NCBI GenBank assembly: GCA_002794465.1
Contig: MTSL01000072.1
Span: 32,052-96,051, forward strand
DNA: 64,000 nt
Source: Paramicrosporidium saccamoebae
Lineage: Eukaryota > Rozellomycota
Direction: 5' to 3'
A model generated the notes under the pieces. The model was given only the letters and a program-made list of their open reading frames with translations. It had not been told where the DNA came from and ran no database searches. Each line of letters begins with the position of its first letter. Within the stretch, counting starts at the first letter, position 1. Shown here one piece after another: positions 31,197 through 42,480 of the stretch. Both the position numbers and the translations under genes were made by a program.

Positions 31197-34100
31197 TTAG
31201 GCATCCGCAGAGGAGAGACGAGAAACCATTTGGGCTATGACTTGCCGGGCATCCTCAATAGCTTTTGGTGTACCACGAAGTTTAACCTGATCCGAGTTTT
31301 CATCCCTTTTTGGCACGAAAATGCTGCATCCAGTCTCCCCTTTTACTTTCTCAAGGTTCATTCCAGAACGTCCAATAATCGCGCCATGATATTGAAGCGG
31401 AACCGTCATTATTTGCGTGGATGCTTTCAATGTTGCCTCCATATCCTTGACAAAAGCGAGGGCCTTTTCCAGTTCACCAGCGTCTCCCAGGATCTGGATC
31501 CCATTTGGCTTGCCTTGGACTTTGAGATTAGGGAATTTCTTTGTCACGGCCGCCACTATTTCCTGACGATCTTCAAGAGAAACTGGCACCACTTGTGGTT
31601 CTCTTACATAGTGCAAGAGCTCAGCCTTTGCCAGCTTGACATTCTCAATGGCGCCTTCGACAGTGACAAGAGTGTCTGCGGGATTCTCCTTCTTTGGAAA
31701 GTGAATACTAACACTAAATGTGGTGCGGATTCTCTGGACGTTTGCTCCACCACGTCCCATGATCTCGCCGTGGAATCGGGTAGGAATATCTACAGTTTCT
31801 GTCATGAATTCTGTGGAAAATAGCTCGGACAGCTCCTTTATGGCAGAAGGAAGGACTTTCCTTTTCCCGCGGATGACAAATTCTTCTTTAGAGGGCACAG
31901 TAGAAATGCCAATTTCGAGTGCTTCATATTTGGTGATTAGAGCACGGAATGCGGCATTCCCAATTCCTGTCAATAGTTTAAACTTTTCAGTTCCTGGTGA
32001 AATGGTCTCGCTCACTTTACAATTATCCACCAATTCTGCCACGAGCTTCTTGGCGGTTTCGATGCCCTCCAGAGTACCCTCAAAGGTCATGGTATAGTTT
32101 TCCTCTCTGTCGTGGTCTTTGTTGAGGTCAATGTTAGTGTCAGTATCAAATCTCAGACTGGAAATAACCGCTCCCTTTCGACCCAAAATAGCGGGGACAG
32201 CATAGTTGGGAACAGTGATCGTTTCCCGGTGACGATGGCTTTTTTCATAGGCGATAAACTCGTGAATCTCGGCAATAGCCTCTTGGAAGTTTGAACGTGG
32301 GCCCACAATTTTAATGTCGCTCTTTACCTCCTCAGTAGAGGTTGGAAGGACAAGCGTAATGTCGTACTTTTGAGCAAAATGTTTCGCATTCTTCCCGTTT
32401 TTGCCAATCAGCGCTCCGTGGAATTCAGGCTCAACTTGGATAATTTCACTGCCCCGATCGGCAATTTTTTGTAGAAACTGGACAACACTAACTTTGAATG
32501 ACTCGACATCCTTTTTGAGACCTTGGAACGTCAATGTCCTGGAATCGACTTCCAAATTTCTAATTCCATGGTCACGCGCAAAGTTACTAAGAGACCGAAC
32601 AATCTTACCATCAGAGTTGGTGGCAGCGCTAAACGTCTCGGGCGTTAGGGCAATATTCCCAGAGTAGCTGTGCATGATAGCATCGTGTCTAATCGTTTCT
32701 GCCTCTTTCAAAATTTCACACTGTGCCTCAGCGACCTCTTTGGATGGCCCTTGCAATCGAACGGAATCCTTCTCAAAGGTGATCAGGATTGAAGGATATC
32801 GCTCCCTAGTCTTTTTGATATTGGTACCCTTGGCACCAATCAGTGCACCGTGGAACTTGCTATCAACATGGACTTCTGCGACTCGAAGATCTGCCAAATT
32901 GGCAATCTTCTTTGTGATATGCTCCTTGGCCGCACTAATGACCTGGGGGGAAGTACCGGCAATTACGACATTCTCACTTTCCCTCTCGGTGATAATGATC
33001 TCGACACCAAATTCAGCCTCAATCTGTTGGAGATTGTGTCCCTGCTTCCCAATAACATGTTTAATATATTCCGCATCCACAGAAATGCGCTCAAACTGGT
33101 AGGCGCTCAGTGCTTCAATGGCGCCCTTCAGCTCCATTACTGAGACCATCACTTCGGCCTTCTTTCCATCCAGAACAAAGCCAGCGTCGCTCTGGTGAAT
33201 ATGCACGGAATACTTCTTTTCCAGGTCACGGATCAAAGAGCGAGATTGATGAATAAGCAAAGACTTGATCTGCTCGTTTGCATGGACAACCTGACTGTCC
33301 ACCGCACTCGTCTTGTCCAAAATCCCCCGCACCCCTTTAAGCAATGCATCATCCTTTCCGTAAACAGTAATCGAGTCGGATGGGTTATCTGGGGGAGGCA
33401 CAGAGATATAACAGCCAGTCTCCTCCTCCAGCGCGTAAAGTGTCTCGGCCTTGGGCCCCACAAGGAAACGATGCAAGGGCTTTGGCACCTGGGTTGATAC
33501 CGTCTTGATCGTTTTTCTAACCTTTTCAGTGCGCTCCTCCAATTCTCTCATGGCTGCAACCACATTTGCACGATTGCCAGAAAAGGCTAGCGTCGCCAGT
33601 TCAGGATCCTTCAGATCGGTCAAAATCTTGACAGTGTGCTTAGCAGCAAAGTCGCGAATCGTGGGTGTAATTCTGCCACTAGTGGAGCATTCAAAGACAA
33701 AGGGTATCAGATGACGCTCCAGTTTAAAGCTACTACTCATCTTATTGAGTTTGTCGTGTATCAACGCCTCGATGTACTGCTTTGCCAGCGAGATGCCCTC
33801 AAAATCACCCGCAATTGAGACCTGCCCACTGTATGGCCTATGCACAGTTATGCGGGTGGAGGTGTCACTCATCAAGGCGGCAATTTTACGCCCTTGTGGG
33901 CCAATCACTAGTCCCAAACACTCCTCTGGCACATCCAAGGCGATAGTGGCCGTCTCTGCTAGTCTGGACCATATTTTCCGCCTCGCCGCCATAATCTCCC
34001 CCTCCGTAGTGCCTTTGATTACAAAAGTGCAGACCTGCGTTTGTCCTGAGCGCGAAGCATCAATGACCGTATCCGTCTCGCGGCCAATTTGCTGACAGAG

Positions 34101-34383
34101 CTCAGCCAGGTTTGGGCCCTCACGGCGTCTTTGATGCTCGTAGGGCATCTGAAAAACCTGCGTGATGCCAGAAGGACGAACCAGCGCCTCTGTTGGGCGG
34201 CCAGTGCCCCATTGCAGTTTGGTAGGTGCTCCTACGCATTAGTATTGATAGGGTCGCAGTACCGTGGGCCGCACCGAGGGTGGGAAACATTTCATGAGAA
34301 GCCAAGTCAAGCGTTGGTTTTTTGGTGGAAACGGTGCTCGGTTCGGGCTGACTAGCAGCTTCTTCTGGTTTCAATCCGGCCAT
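31197..34383 (-). CDS. scp160: vigilin/Scp160 multi-KH RNA-binding protein
   Basis: Exon 1 34383-34263 and exon 2 34231-31197 (31-nt intron with TACTAAT); 1051 residues. Exon 1 encodes MAGLKPEEAA..MFPTLGAA, a typical vigilin N-terminus. Eight KH domains keep a clear GxxG-type loop (GPQG, GPKA, GKQG, GAKG, GKNG, GRKG, GRGG, GRSG) and several degenerate KH copies lie between them, giving about 13-14 in total. Scp160/vigilin binds polysomes and ER-associated mRNAs. AATAAA overlaps the last base of the stop. Confidence 0.94.
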
Positions 34384-34662
34384 TTCAGTTTTCCGTAGCA
34401 AGGGTGCCCAGCCAAAATGATCAAGGGTCTCGGCCCCAATATCTGATCTTATGCATCAGTCTGTAAAATTTGTAAACAATCGTGGCTGTCTGGTGCGCTA
34501 AAATAGCTACTTGTCCATTATAAATTAACTGTTAACCCATTATACAACCAGTTCAAGTTGTGCTTGAAGCAGTACACTCTAAACCTAGTAGGCGGCCATT
34601 AGGCCCTTTACTACCGCACTTGCTCACACACATGCACCTACCCATACTCACTCACTCCCACT

Positions 34663-36900
34663 TTATAAATTGTTATTCCAAAGTTCGCTTTCATCGAGCT
34701 TTTGGTTCCTAGTCACACGTCTCAGATTGCGGTTCTTTCTCACCATCTCTACATTGGGAAGTTTGGTAAAGAAGATCCCAACAGTCATTTCGGAGAGATC
34801 AAGGTAAGAATTTGGCTTAAAGCGATACATGGCGTATTGGGCAATCCTCGAGTTGTCCAATTCTGGTATGGTCAAGTTTGTGAGGGAGGAGCGCATGATG
34901 GACATGCTCCTATGAATGTAGCCAATGTAGGCAGGAACGGTGGGACAATAAATCATGTTCGTGCACAATAGTAGGTTCTCTTGTTTACCATGAATACAAA
35001 AGTCGGGACAGGTGTTGGGAATCCAGTGATTAGCAGCCAAGGTACAGTCAACAATTGTTGCGTGTTGAGAAGAGGTGCAGCGGAGAATCTCTTGCACCAC
35101 GGCATCGTCAGCCACAAACTGGTGACCGCTGAGTACAAGTTCTTTGGTGTTGAACTTTTCTGAGCTGTGAGAACGGAACAACTCGGGAAGTTGGTCGCAA
35201 TGATTCTTTGACTTTGCCGGAGGAACAAAATCGCGTGACATGTTGCTGAAATACTTAAAGGCCGTACGCAGGCCTTTCGATGCCTCCTCAAAGGATCTGC
35301 CCTTAAGACGTATCGGCTTGATGACAGAAGTACAAGTTTCGGGGAACGTGATATGTTCAGCAAACAAGGAAAAGAAGAGCAGTGGTTTGTGTTTATAGAG
35401 CAGGGAGAGCGACTCGTCTAACGAGTTTGGCTTCACAACAAATCCTCGAGGATTTTTCTCCCACTCTGCCGTGTTCATGTCAGCAAAGAAGTGACAATTG
35501 TCGGAACTCTCATCGCCGTGTGGCGAGATCAATGATAGCTCGTCAAACTGCAAAGCAATGCCTTGAATACACTTGGACCAACTTGACCGCAGTGGGACAG
35601 ATACTTTTATCTTATTGCACGCTTCTTTACGTCCTGGGAAGGTGGTCAAAAGTGCCTCGTATGATGCTAGAGCATAAAACTCGTCCTCATTTTCGTTTGG
35701 CTGGACTGAACATTGAATCTCAAACTTGTTCCGGTCAAACTTTGATGGGACCGTCTTTTTCGCTTTGCACCAAATCTCGCTCTCACTGCTATGGGGGAGG
35801 AATCTGCTGATATAATCGCCCAGAATAGTTGCATATTCATTCTGCTTTCGCCCATAAAGAGCAAATGAGCGCTTGGCAAACACTTGGACTAGATCTGAAG
35901 ATATTGCATCAACGATGGCAAGCTGATGGAGGACTGCATTCTTGAATCTTTTTCTGGAACTGTCAGACATGCCCTGCAATCTCGACACAGCGTTGCGATG
36001 CGACATGAAGAGTGCAAGCCGCTCCATGCGAAGCTCAATGTCTTTCCTCAAGGAATATTTAGGCAGGGGAATTATGGTGCCAAACTGACTATAATCTGGA
36101 GACGATGGTTGATCAGATGTGGTAGTCAATATGGCATGATTCGCTCTACCGACATTGTCCTGTAGCGTATCAGAAGTGTAGATTGGGAGCTCATCCACAG
36201 TGACAACCTTGACATAGTTTAATGCCCTCGTTTCCAGACGGCCGAACGGTAAGGCGGTCGATGAAAGCACACGACATGCAATAAGATATGCAATACTTCC
36301 TCCGGATGTGTAGCCTATATGGAACTGTTGATATGTTGGGTTGCTGGCGATCACATCGGACACCTCTTCCCATGCGTCCTGAGCGCGCTCATAAATAACA
36401 TTACGGAAATTATCTCCACCTTGCCCTGAGCTGTTGACGATGAAGGCGTAGCCAAAGTATAACGACCGGCTATCGTCGTCTTTAAGCATGATTACACGGT
36501 CTTTGATGCGAGCCGTGAATCCAGAGCATTCCCTTCTTGCAGTGATGTCTTCCGAAGAGCAATAGAGAGTTTTTGCAATCTTGGCCACTGTGTCATCATC
36601 CACGAGCCCCAGTTCAATTTTAGGATCTTCCTTAAAGTCCTTGAAATCCCCTAGCGGCTTATCTTTCAGTGAATCAAGGGTCCATTGCATTTGATTCAGC
36701 TGCAATGCTTCATTGTTGCGAAGGGGGCTCATGTACGCATGCGCATGTGACACTAGCAGCGCCGCACAGATGGAAGATACCCACATCCACAATGACACAA
36801 TAAAGACTGAATGCCGCACTATTCGAATCTTATTCTCCTTAAAGTAATATGCTATATATGGCAAATTGATGAACATTGGGAATGTGGGGGCTACTAACAT
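34663..36900 (-). CDS. secreted or membrane-anchored class 3 lipase-like protein, probably inactive
   Basis: 745 residues, one exon. A hydrophobic segment at about 31-51 (SVFIVSLWMWVSSICAALLV) after a basic KIRIVRH suggests a signal peptide or anchor. About residue 145-235 resembles the class 3 lipase fold: helix YERAQDAWEEVSDVIAS leading to FHIGYTSGGSIAYLIACRVL. The nucleophile elbow reads G-Y-T-S-G where active lipases have G-x-S-x-G, so the catalytic Ser is Thr. The remaining 500 residues are Cys-containing and unrecognised. It could be a host-interaction protein; that is inference from its likely export and degenerate active site. Confidence 0.62.
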   Translation of the reverse strand: MLVAPTFPMFINLPYIAYYFKENKIRIVRHSVFIVSLWMWVSSICAALLVSHAHAYMSPLRNNEALQLNQMQWTLDSLKDKPLGDFKDFKEDPKIELGLVDDDTVAKIAKTLYCSSEDITARRECSGFTARIKDRVIMLKDDDSRSLYFGYAFIVNSSGQGGDNFRNVIYERAQDAWEEVSDVIASNPTYQQFHIGYTSGGSIAYLIACRVLSSTALPFGRLETRALNYVKVVTVDELPIYTSDTLQDNVGRANHAILTTTSDQPSSPDYSQFGTIIPLPKYSLRKDIELRMERLALFMSHRNAVSRLQGMSDSSRKRFKNAVLHQLAIVDAISSDLVQVFAKRSFALYGRKQNEYATILGDYISRFLPHSSESEIWCKAKKTVPSKFDRNKFEIQCSVQPNENEDEFYALASYEALLTTFPGRKEACNKIKVSVPLRSSWSKCIQGIALQFDELSLISPHGDESSDNCHFFADMNTAEWEKNPRGFVVKPNSLDESLSLLYKHKPLLFFSLFAEHITFPETCTSVIKPIRLKGRSFEEASKGLRTAFKYFSNMSRDFVPPAKSKNHCDQLPELFRSHSSEKFNTKELVLSGHQFVADDAVVQEILRCTSSQHATIVDCTLAANHWIPNTCPDFCIHGKQENLLLCTNMIYCPTVPAYIGYIHRSMSIMRSSLTNLTIPELDNSRIAQYAMYRFKPNSYLDLSEMTVGIFFTKLPNVEMVRKNRNLRRVTRNQKLDESELWNNNL

Positions 36901-37226
36901 TGAATTTCTTCTTTGAATGTCTTGCCGTCCAGGTCAGGTAAAGGACCAAGCAATAGATCTCTTTTAAAGGAATGATAAGCTTTCGGATTCTACAAAGATT
37001 GAATTGAAGATGCCTTTTGACATGTGCTACAAGTTTGGGAAATCATTTTCGGCACGTGTCGCAAGTTTAGGCGACGCTTTTTGATCATTCTTGTAGGGCT
37101 ACAACGGCTGGGCCCGACACTCATAATAGTTTGACAGTGACAGATTTGAACTCGTATCAACTACAGTTGACTTGTTCCACTCAGAATGTATAAAAGCACA
37201 GCCATGTTTGTTAAACGTGCAATATC
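36901..37226. other. intergenic region between lipase-like gene and formin gene
   Basis: 326 bases between two minus-strand genes; holds the formin 5'... rather its downstream neighbour's promoter side (lipase-like promoter) and the formin 3' flank. No gene seen. Two imperfect copies of a CAAGTTTGGG/CAAGTTTAGG word occur near 37029 and 37061. Confidence 0.45.
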
Positions 37227-40200
37227 TTACAGTTTATTATTGCTTCGCAGAGAAAGACTCGATTCCGACCGGGTCAATGCAGAATATTCTGATGACAGCG
37301 TGCTGGACATGGATTCGGCGTCTGCGGGTCTAGGACGCGGCGTCGTGAATGTCGCCAAATCACTCTTAACCTCATCGGCACTTGCGTGTCGACTATGAGT
37401 CTTCTTCCTTCCCGCCTGGACCGTACGGATTGTATCAGAGAAGCTTCTAAAGAACTGGTCCAGAATTAAAAAGAGCTCTTCAGGCCGCCTGCCGTTGGTC
37501 TCCTCTCCCAGATATTCGGCGGTCTTATGCCATGACTCTTTGAGAAGCGTGGCCAATTTACCGAGCCGATCTAGCTCAGTGGCTGCGCGGGCGATAAACA
37601 CTTTTTGGGCACCGCGGAAACTCTCAACCTGGCTTGGCTCATCATCAGCGAGCTGCAACTCGCAGATTTTTCGATACGCAGCGGCAATCTCCTCAATGTG
37701 GGTCAGAATCGCAGCCGTTTCCCAATGACGAACGACACTTAAGTCTGCAAAATCCGCTGGTAAATTTAAGACTTCTTGATTACGTTCTTCGAGGGACGTG
37801 ATGAGATATTGAAGGAGATTGGTCTTTTTATCGGCGCTCTTTACATCCTGCAACTTTATCAAACTTTCCATCTTGAATCCAAGCGCCTTTCCTCGGACTC
37901 GCACATGGGCAGCAACATGGCCATAATCATAATTGGCGAGGTTTCCCAGCTCAAGGACAGCCCTAAGAAGAGTCTTTAAGGAGGGCGATTCGCGGATCTT
38001 CGTCAAAAGACCAATGATGAGCATCAGTTTGTTAGTGGCAGTTTCAATCTCGCTATCAAATTGTCTTTCAAATATCAATGCATCTACCATCCATGTAAGG
38101 TGCGGTTCTTTGGCCGCCAGAAGCATAAACTTTTCTGCCGTTCCCAACTCACTGACAGGACCTTTGTACAAAAGTAAAGCGGGGCGCTCCTCTATGGTCG
38201 GCATCAAAGGCCTCATTGTCAGAAGATCGTCCAAGGAAAGAATCGTCATTTGACGTGAGGTGATTGCCTCGATGATTTCAACATCAGAAAGACGCTTATA
38301 GAACCTGGAGAGACCAATGCCCACATTATTAACCCTCCGAAGATCGAGGATACTCACCACTGGTTTTGCTGGATTCTTTCCAGTCTGCTCCAGATTAACA
38401 CTTTTCTTCTCTCCGGCGTCGATGCAGAACAATTCTTCAAATTTGTGAACATCCAACATTTGCGGATCATAGTCGGGAAGCTGTTCCAACAATTCTAGCC
38501 ACACGGTATTTCGAAGTCTGTGCTTGTCCTTGAGCTCTTCCCAATGAAGCTTATTCCTAATCTTGGGCTTTTGCAAACCATCACTCGTCCCTTCATTATC
38601 GCTTGGACTAACAGATCTGCTAGGACCCTTGATTCCCGGAGGTGGCGGAGGGGGTGGTGCTTTGCCTGGGAGCGGTGGAGGTGGTGGTGGCGGGGGGACA
38701 TTTCCTGTAATTGGCGGTATCTTGTTCTTGCCAGGCGGAGGAGGGGGCGGAGGAGGAGGAGGGGGTGGCGGAGGAGGAGCTGTTCCTGAAATTGATAGTG
38801 GTAGTGGTGGTGGTGGTGGAGGCGGAGGAGGTTGAACAGGTGCCCCTCCTGGCTTCAGAGATGCCATTTCTGGTTCCAGAGGCACCACTTTTGGGATTGG
38901 GCACGAAGAAACCATTTCATTTTCTGATGCATCAGTTATCGTAGGAGGTATCGTCATTTCAGGGCTCAGTGGAGATGTCTTTTGTGCGACATCAACTATC
39001 GATCGTTTGACGCTTGATTCTATCGACGCAACAGGTGTAAGTGGTGTAGCAGATAACCCACATTCTTCTGCTGCTATTTGTCTTGTAACATCGCTCAGAG
39101 CACTTCCAGCATCCGATTCGACCTCTTCAAAGATTTCCTTAACCGCAAATCTTTGTTGTCGCCTTTCGGCACCTTTATCTTCCTTTCTAATTGGTGATTC
39201 CGGCTCACGAGAATCTGCACAAACGTTAGCAATCGTGTTCGAGGTAGAATCAACTCTTTGGTGGCCTGTACGCATCTTGTCGTACTTTAACTTGCCCAAG
39301 CTGATGAGCTCCTTGTCTAGCGAGTCATAAAAGGGCGTCTTTGTCAGCAACGACAGTAGTTCATGGGCTGAATGAATGTCATTATTCCTCAGTTGCAAGG
39401 CCAGTCTTGAGAAAAACTTTCGATGCCCCTGGAGCTCTAATGGCTGGATCAAGAGGGGATCAGGGCGCACAGCATGAAATTGCGACAGTTTCAGTAAACT
39501 CTTGGCTCTACTCCGAATAGTCACATTTTCGTAAGACACTTGCTTCAATTCTTCCTCCATCGGGGTGACAATAATGTCCACTGAAAATTCTGTTGAAAAT
39601 CGTGAAACGTTTTGCCCCTTCAGGCCACCCGTTGCAGGCACCGGACTTGAGAAGGGAATTTCCATATCGCTAGGTCTCAACCGAATCAGGCCTGGAGCAA
39701 CAAAACCAGTATTAAATACCAAGTTAAGGATTGTCATGTTCTGAGCAGATTGTTCATTGTGATGATAAATCCTAATCTGGACATCTCGATCAAGTACAAG
39801 ATTCTCCAGCCGAAAAACCACATGATTCAGGTCTTTAAGGACCAGCGGATTGTAATCCTGGATGGGTAATTGTTGAAGAGTCATCGATATCTGCAATTCT
39901 TTGACAAGCTCATCATCTTCAAAAGTATCTGCCTGGACATCCTCGGCTGATGACTTTCGTGATTTTGATGCCACTGACAGTGTCCTCATTGAGGAACTGA
40001 TTCCCGCGTCAATTTCAGCTTGCCGAACCCGACTGGAATAGATCAGTTTCCCATTCTGGTAGACTTCAATTCCTGGATTGCAGCTCCCGTCACCATCAAA
40101 GTTTGGCACCGTGTTCAGGATGACTTGATGGAGCTGCAGCGGCAGCGGATTGGGAACACGCCCATTAAGGATGAGAACATCATTAAAATATCTGAGATAC

Positions 40201-40763
40201 CGGCGTAGTGTGACAGTGACCCACGCTGAACCACCGGGACTCCGCTTCTGCACAAAATATTCAAAGCTTTCATAAGTCGAGTCGAAAAGCTCACAATACC
40301 GCAGAAAACAGGCCACAGCCAATCCTGAGCGTCCCAACCCATTCTTGCATTGGACGACGGCAACATGCTGTGTGTCCATTGAGAGCCAGGCAATCATTGA
40401 GCGACAGACATTGAACAGCGTCTTTAGTGAGGGCGACAAGGCGCGACTGAGTGAAAAGTTCATGACTTGATTCCGAAATGGCGTAGTGTCATACTGTGTG
40501 TCTGGTGAACCCAAATTCCAAATGACATAATTCCTGCCATACCGGGTGTTAAGAAAGGTGGCCATATCGCTGACATTGTTACGGTGTGAGCCTTTATCAG
40601 TGCGATGACTCCAGCAACGTCCCATCACCAGCATTCGGTCCGAAATGCGCGTCACGTCCAAGTCGCAGTTCAGCTGGGTGTCAGTCTCGGCAAGGAAGGC
40701 TTCGAGGTTTTCGGTTGTCTGGCTGAAGCCAGTGCGTCCGGAGAGGTCGAGTTGGCTGCCCAT
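37227..40763 (-). CDS. PTEN-like phosphatase/C2 domain fused to a formin (FH1-FH2)
   Basis: 1178 residues, intronless, first ATG at 40763. Residues about 30-210 form a PTEN-type phosphatase (CDLDVTRISDRMLVMG, then VVQCKNGLGRSG). The CX5R loop is intact (Cys near 139, Arg six residues on), but the preceding His is Gln. A C2-like domain follows (about 220-420). A linker leads to a long polyproline FH1 region (about 645-730) and a complete FH2 domain (about 755-1110; landmarks KLHWEELKDKH, LRRVNNVGIGL, ELGNLANYD, GFKMESLIKLQDVKSAD). Formins nucleate and elongate actin filaments. The PTEN-C2-FH2 order is that of plant class II formins. Confidence 0.93.
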   Translation of the reverse strand: MGSQLDLSGRTGFSQTTENLEAFLAETDTQLNCDLDVTRISDRMLVMGRCWSHRTDKGSHRNNVSDMATFLNTRYGRNYVIWNLGSPDTQYDTTPFRNQVMNFSLSRALSPSLKTLFNVCRSMIAWLSMDTQHVAVVQCKNGLGRSGLAVACFLRYCELFDSTYESFEYFVQKRSPGGSAWVTVTLRRYLRYFNDVLILNGRVPNPLPLQLHQVILNTVPNFDGDGSCNPGIEVYQNGKLIYSSRVRQAEIDAGISSSMRTLSVASKSRKSSAEDVQADTFEDDELVKELQISMTLQQLPIQDYNPLVLKDLNHVVFRLENLVLDRDVQIRIYHHNEQSAQNMTILNLVFNTGFVAPGLIRLRPSDMEIPFSSPVPATGGLKGQNVSRFSTEFSVDIIVTPMEEELKQVSYENVTIRSRAKSLLKLSQFHAVRPDPLLIQPLELQGHRKFFSRLALQLRNNDIHSAHELLSLLTKTPFYDSLDKELISLGKLKYDKMRTGHQRVDSTSNTIANVCADSREPESPIRKEDKGAERRQQRFAVKEIFEEVESDAGSALSDVTRQIAAEECGLSATPLTPVASIESSVKRSIVDVAQKTSPLSPEMTIPPTITDASENEMVSSCPIPKVVPLEPEMASLKPGGAPVQPPPPPPPPPLPLSISGTAPPPPPPPPPPPPPPPGKNKIPPITGNVPPPPPPPPLPGKAPPPPPPPGIKGPSRSVSPSDNEGTSDGLQKPKIRNKLHWEELKDKHRLRNTVWLELLEQLPDYDPQMLDVHKFEELFCIDAGEKKSVNLEQTGKNPAKPVVSILDLRRVNNVGIGLSRFYKRLSDVEIIEAITSRQMTILSLDDLLTMRPLMPTIEERPALLLYKGPVSELGTAEKFMLLAAKEPHLTWMVDALIFERQFDSEIETATNKLMLIIGLLTKIRESPSLKTLLRAVLELGNLANYDYGHVAAHVRVRGKALGFKMESLIKLQDVKSADKKTNLLQYLITSLEERNQEVLNLPADFADLSVVRHWETAAILTHIEEIAAAYRKICELQLADDEPSQVESFRGAQKVFIARAATELDRLGKLATLLKESWHKTAEYLGEETNGRRPEELFLILDQFFRSFSDTIRTVQAGRKKTHSRHASADEVKSDLATFTTPRPRPADAESMSSTLSSEYSALTRSESSLSLRSNNKL

Positions 40764-40941
40764 GAGACTACTGGACAGTTGCGAGAGAGACGAGGAGAGA
40801 CGATGAAGAAACGCAGACACTGTCACTGCGTGCAGGCAGGTTGGAGGCCCAACCCTAGTGGACAAATCAACGCGCTTGTATTTGAATGGCCAACACAGGA
40901 TCGTCTATATAGGCCTGTAACTATTTACTAATATGTCCCTA

Positions 40942-42430
40942 CTACAAGATCATGGTGACGGGATCTTCCATATACTTTTTAAAGAACTGCAGCCAATGGG
41001 CGCCAGTGGCACCGTCCACCGCCCGATGGTCGCAGCTCATAGTCACAGTCATCATCTCTGCTGCCACGGCGTTTCCCTTTTCATCTGACACTATGCGCCG
41101 CTCAGTCCCTCCAACTGCCAAAATGCAAGTCTGGGGGGGATTGATGATGGCTGTGAAGTGTTTGATACCAAACATGCCCAAGTTGGAAATGGTAAAGGAG
41201 CCGCCTTGGTACTGGTCTGGACGCAGTTTGTTGGCACGTGCCTTGGCCACAAGATCGCGCATTTCCTTGGAGATGGACAGGAGGCCTTTGAGCTCGGCAC
41301 GGGGAACAATCGGAGTTATCAGACCCGCCTCAGTGGCCACGGCGACAGAAATGTCAGCAGTGGAGAATTGTCGGATAAAGGAGCCATGCCAGGCACTGTT
41401 AACCTCGGGCACATCGCTCATTGCCCGAGCAGAGGCCTTGATGATGAAATCGTTGACTGAGATCTTGTACTCTCCCGTTCCCTTTTGGTTAAACCGGGCA
41501 CGCAGCTTTGTAATATTCTCCATGTTAATGTCAATCGTCAGGTAATAATGCGGGATTGACTGTTTCGATTCAGTCAGACGTTGTGCAATCACCTTGCGCA
41601 TATTGCTCAATGGAATATCGACATATTCAGTCCCCGGTGTTGTCGACTTGGCCGGAGTGGCTCTGGCCTCAAGAACATCGGATTTTACTATTCTTCCATC
41701 AGGTCCAGAGCCAGTAATTCCCGAAAGATCCACGCCCATAGTCTTGGCGACGCTTTTGGCAAGAGGAGAGGCAATTACCCTACTTCCAGTTTGTGGAGGA
41801 CTAGATTCTGGAGCTGGAGATGTTGAAACAGTTTTGGCCTTTGATGTTTCTTGCACATCAGCCTTTTCTACCTTTTCTACCTTGTCCGCCTTGTCCGCTT
41901 TGTCCACCTTTTCCGACTTGGCATCATCAGTGGCCTCGGCTTTAAAGTTTTTGAATTTGTCAACATCCTCCTTCTTCTGCACAATGATAGCCAACGGTCT
42001 TCCGACCTCTGCCTCTTTCGTTCCCTCCTCCATCAGGATTTTTGCGAGAAAGCCTTCCTCTTGGCATTCAAATTCCATCTGCGCCTTGTCTGTCTCAATT
42101 TCTACCAACACGTCACCCGGGTTGACAGGGTCGCCCGGCTGTTTCTTCCATGCACCAATGTTTCCCTGCGTCATTGTGGGCGAGAGGGCGGGCATGTTTA
42201 TCATGTTATGTGCTGGGTATTCTGAAGAATGATTAGGGACGCAAGGTAAGTACTTGCAGAGGCAAAAAAGCGGAGCGGGGTGACATTTCCATAAAAATAG
42301 GGCTTACTTGCTCCCTTCCTTATGACGCCCTTGAAAATCTAAATTCAGCACCATACTAGTCTGCTACTGTGGCCCCAGACTTCCGACTGAGACTGGCACG
42401 GAACACTTTGAGGACGACTCCAGCCACCAT
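40942..42430 (-). CDS. lat1: pyruvate dehydrogenase E2, dihydrolipoamide acetyltransferase
   Basis: Exons 42430-42368, 42338-42254 and 42221-40942 (introns 29 and 32 nt); 475 residues. Exons 1 and 2 together give a mitochondrial presequence (MVAGVVLKVFRASLSRKSGA .. PLRFFASAKYPAHNM) and exon 3 begins the lipoyl domain (MPALSPTMTQGN, lipoyl-Lys in EIETDKA). A Lys/Asp-rich linker with KADK repeats, a peripheral subunit-binding domain (ASPLAKSVAKTMGVDLSGI) and the catalytic domain with DHRAVDG follow. It transfers acetyl groups to CoA in the matrix. The presequence is visible only after placing both short introns. Confidence 0.95.
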
Positions 42431-42480
42431 CCCCGCTTAATTACAAATAAAGTTATTGATAAACACCACGTCATCTATTA

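Noticed and set aside
38563-38944. Gly-rich and Ser/Thr-rich antisense frames opposite the formin FH1 region
   Set aside because: They are reverse complements of polyproline codons.
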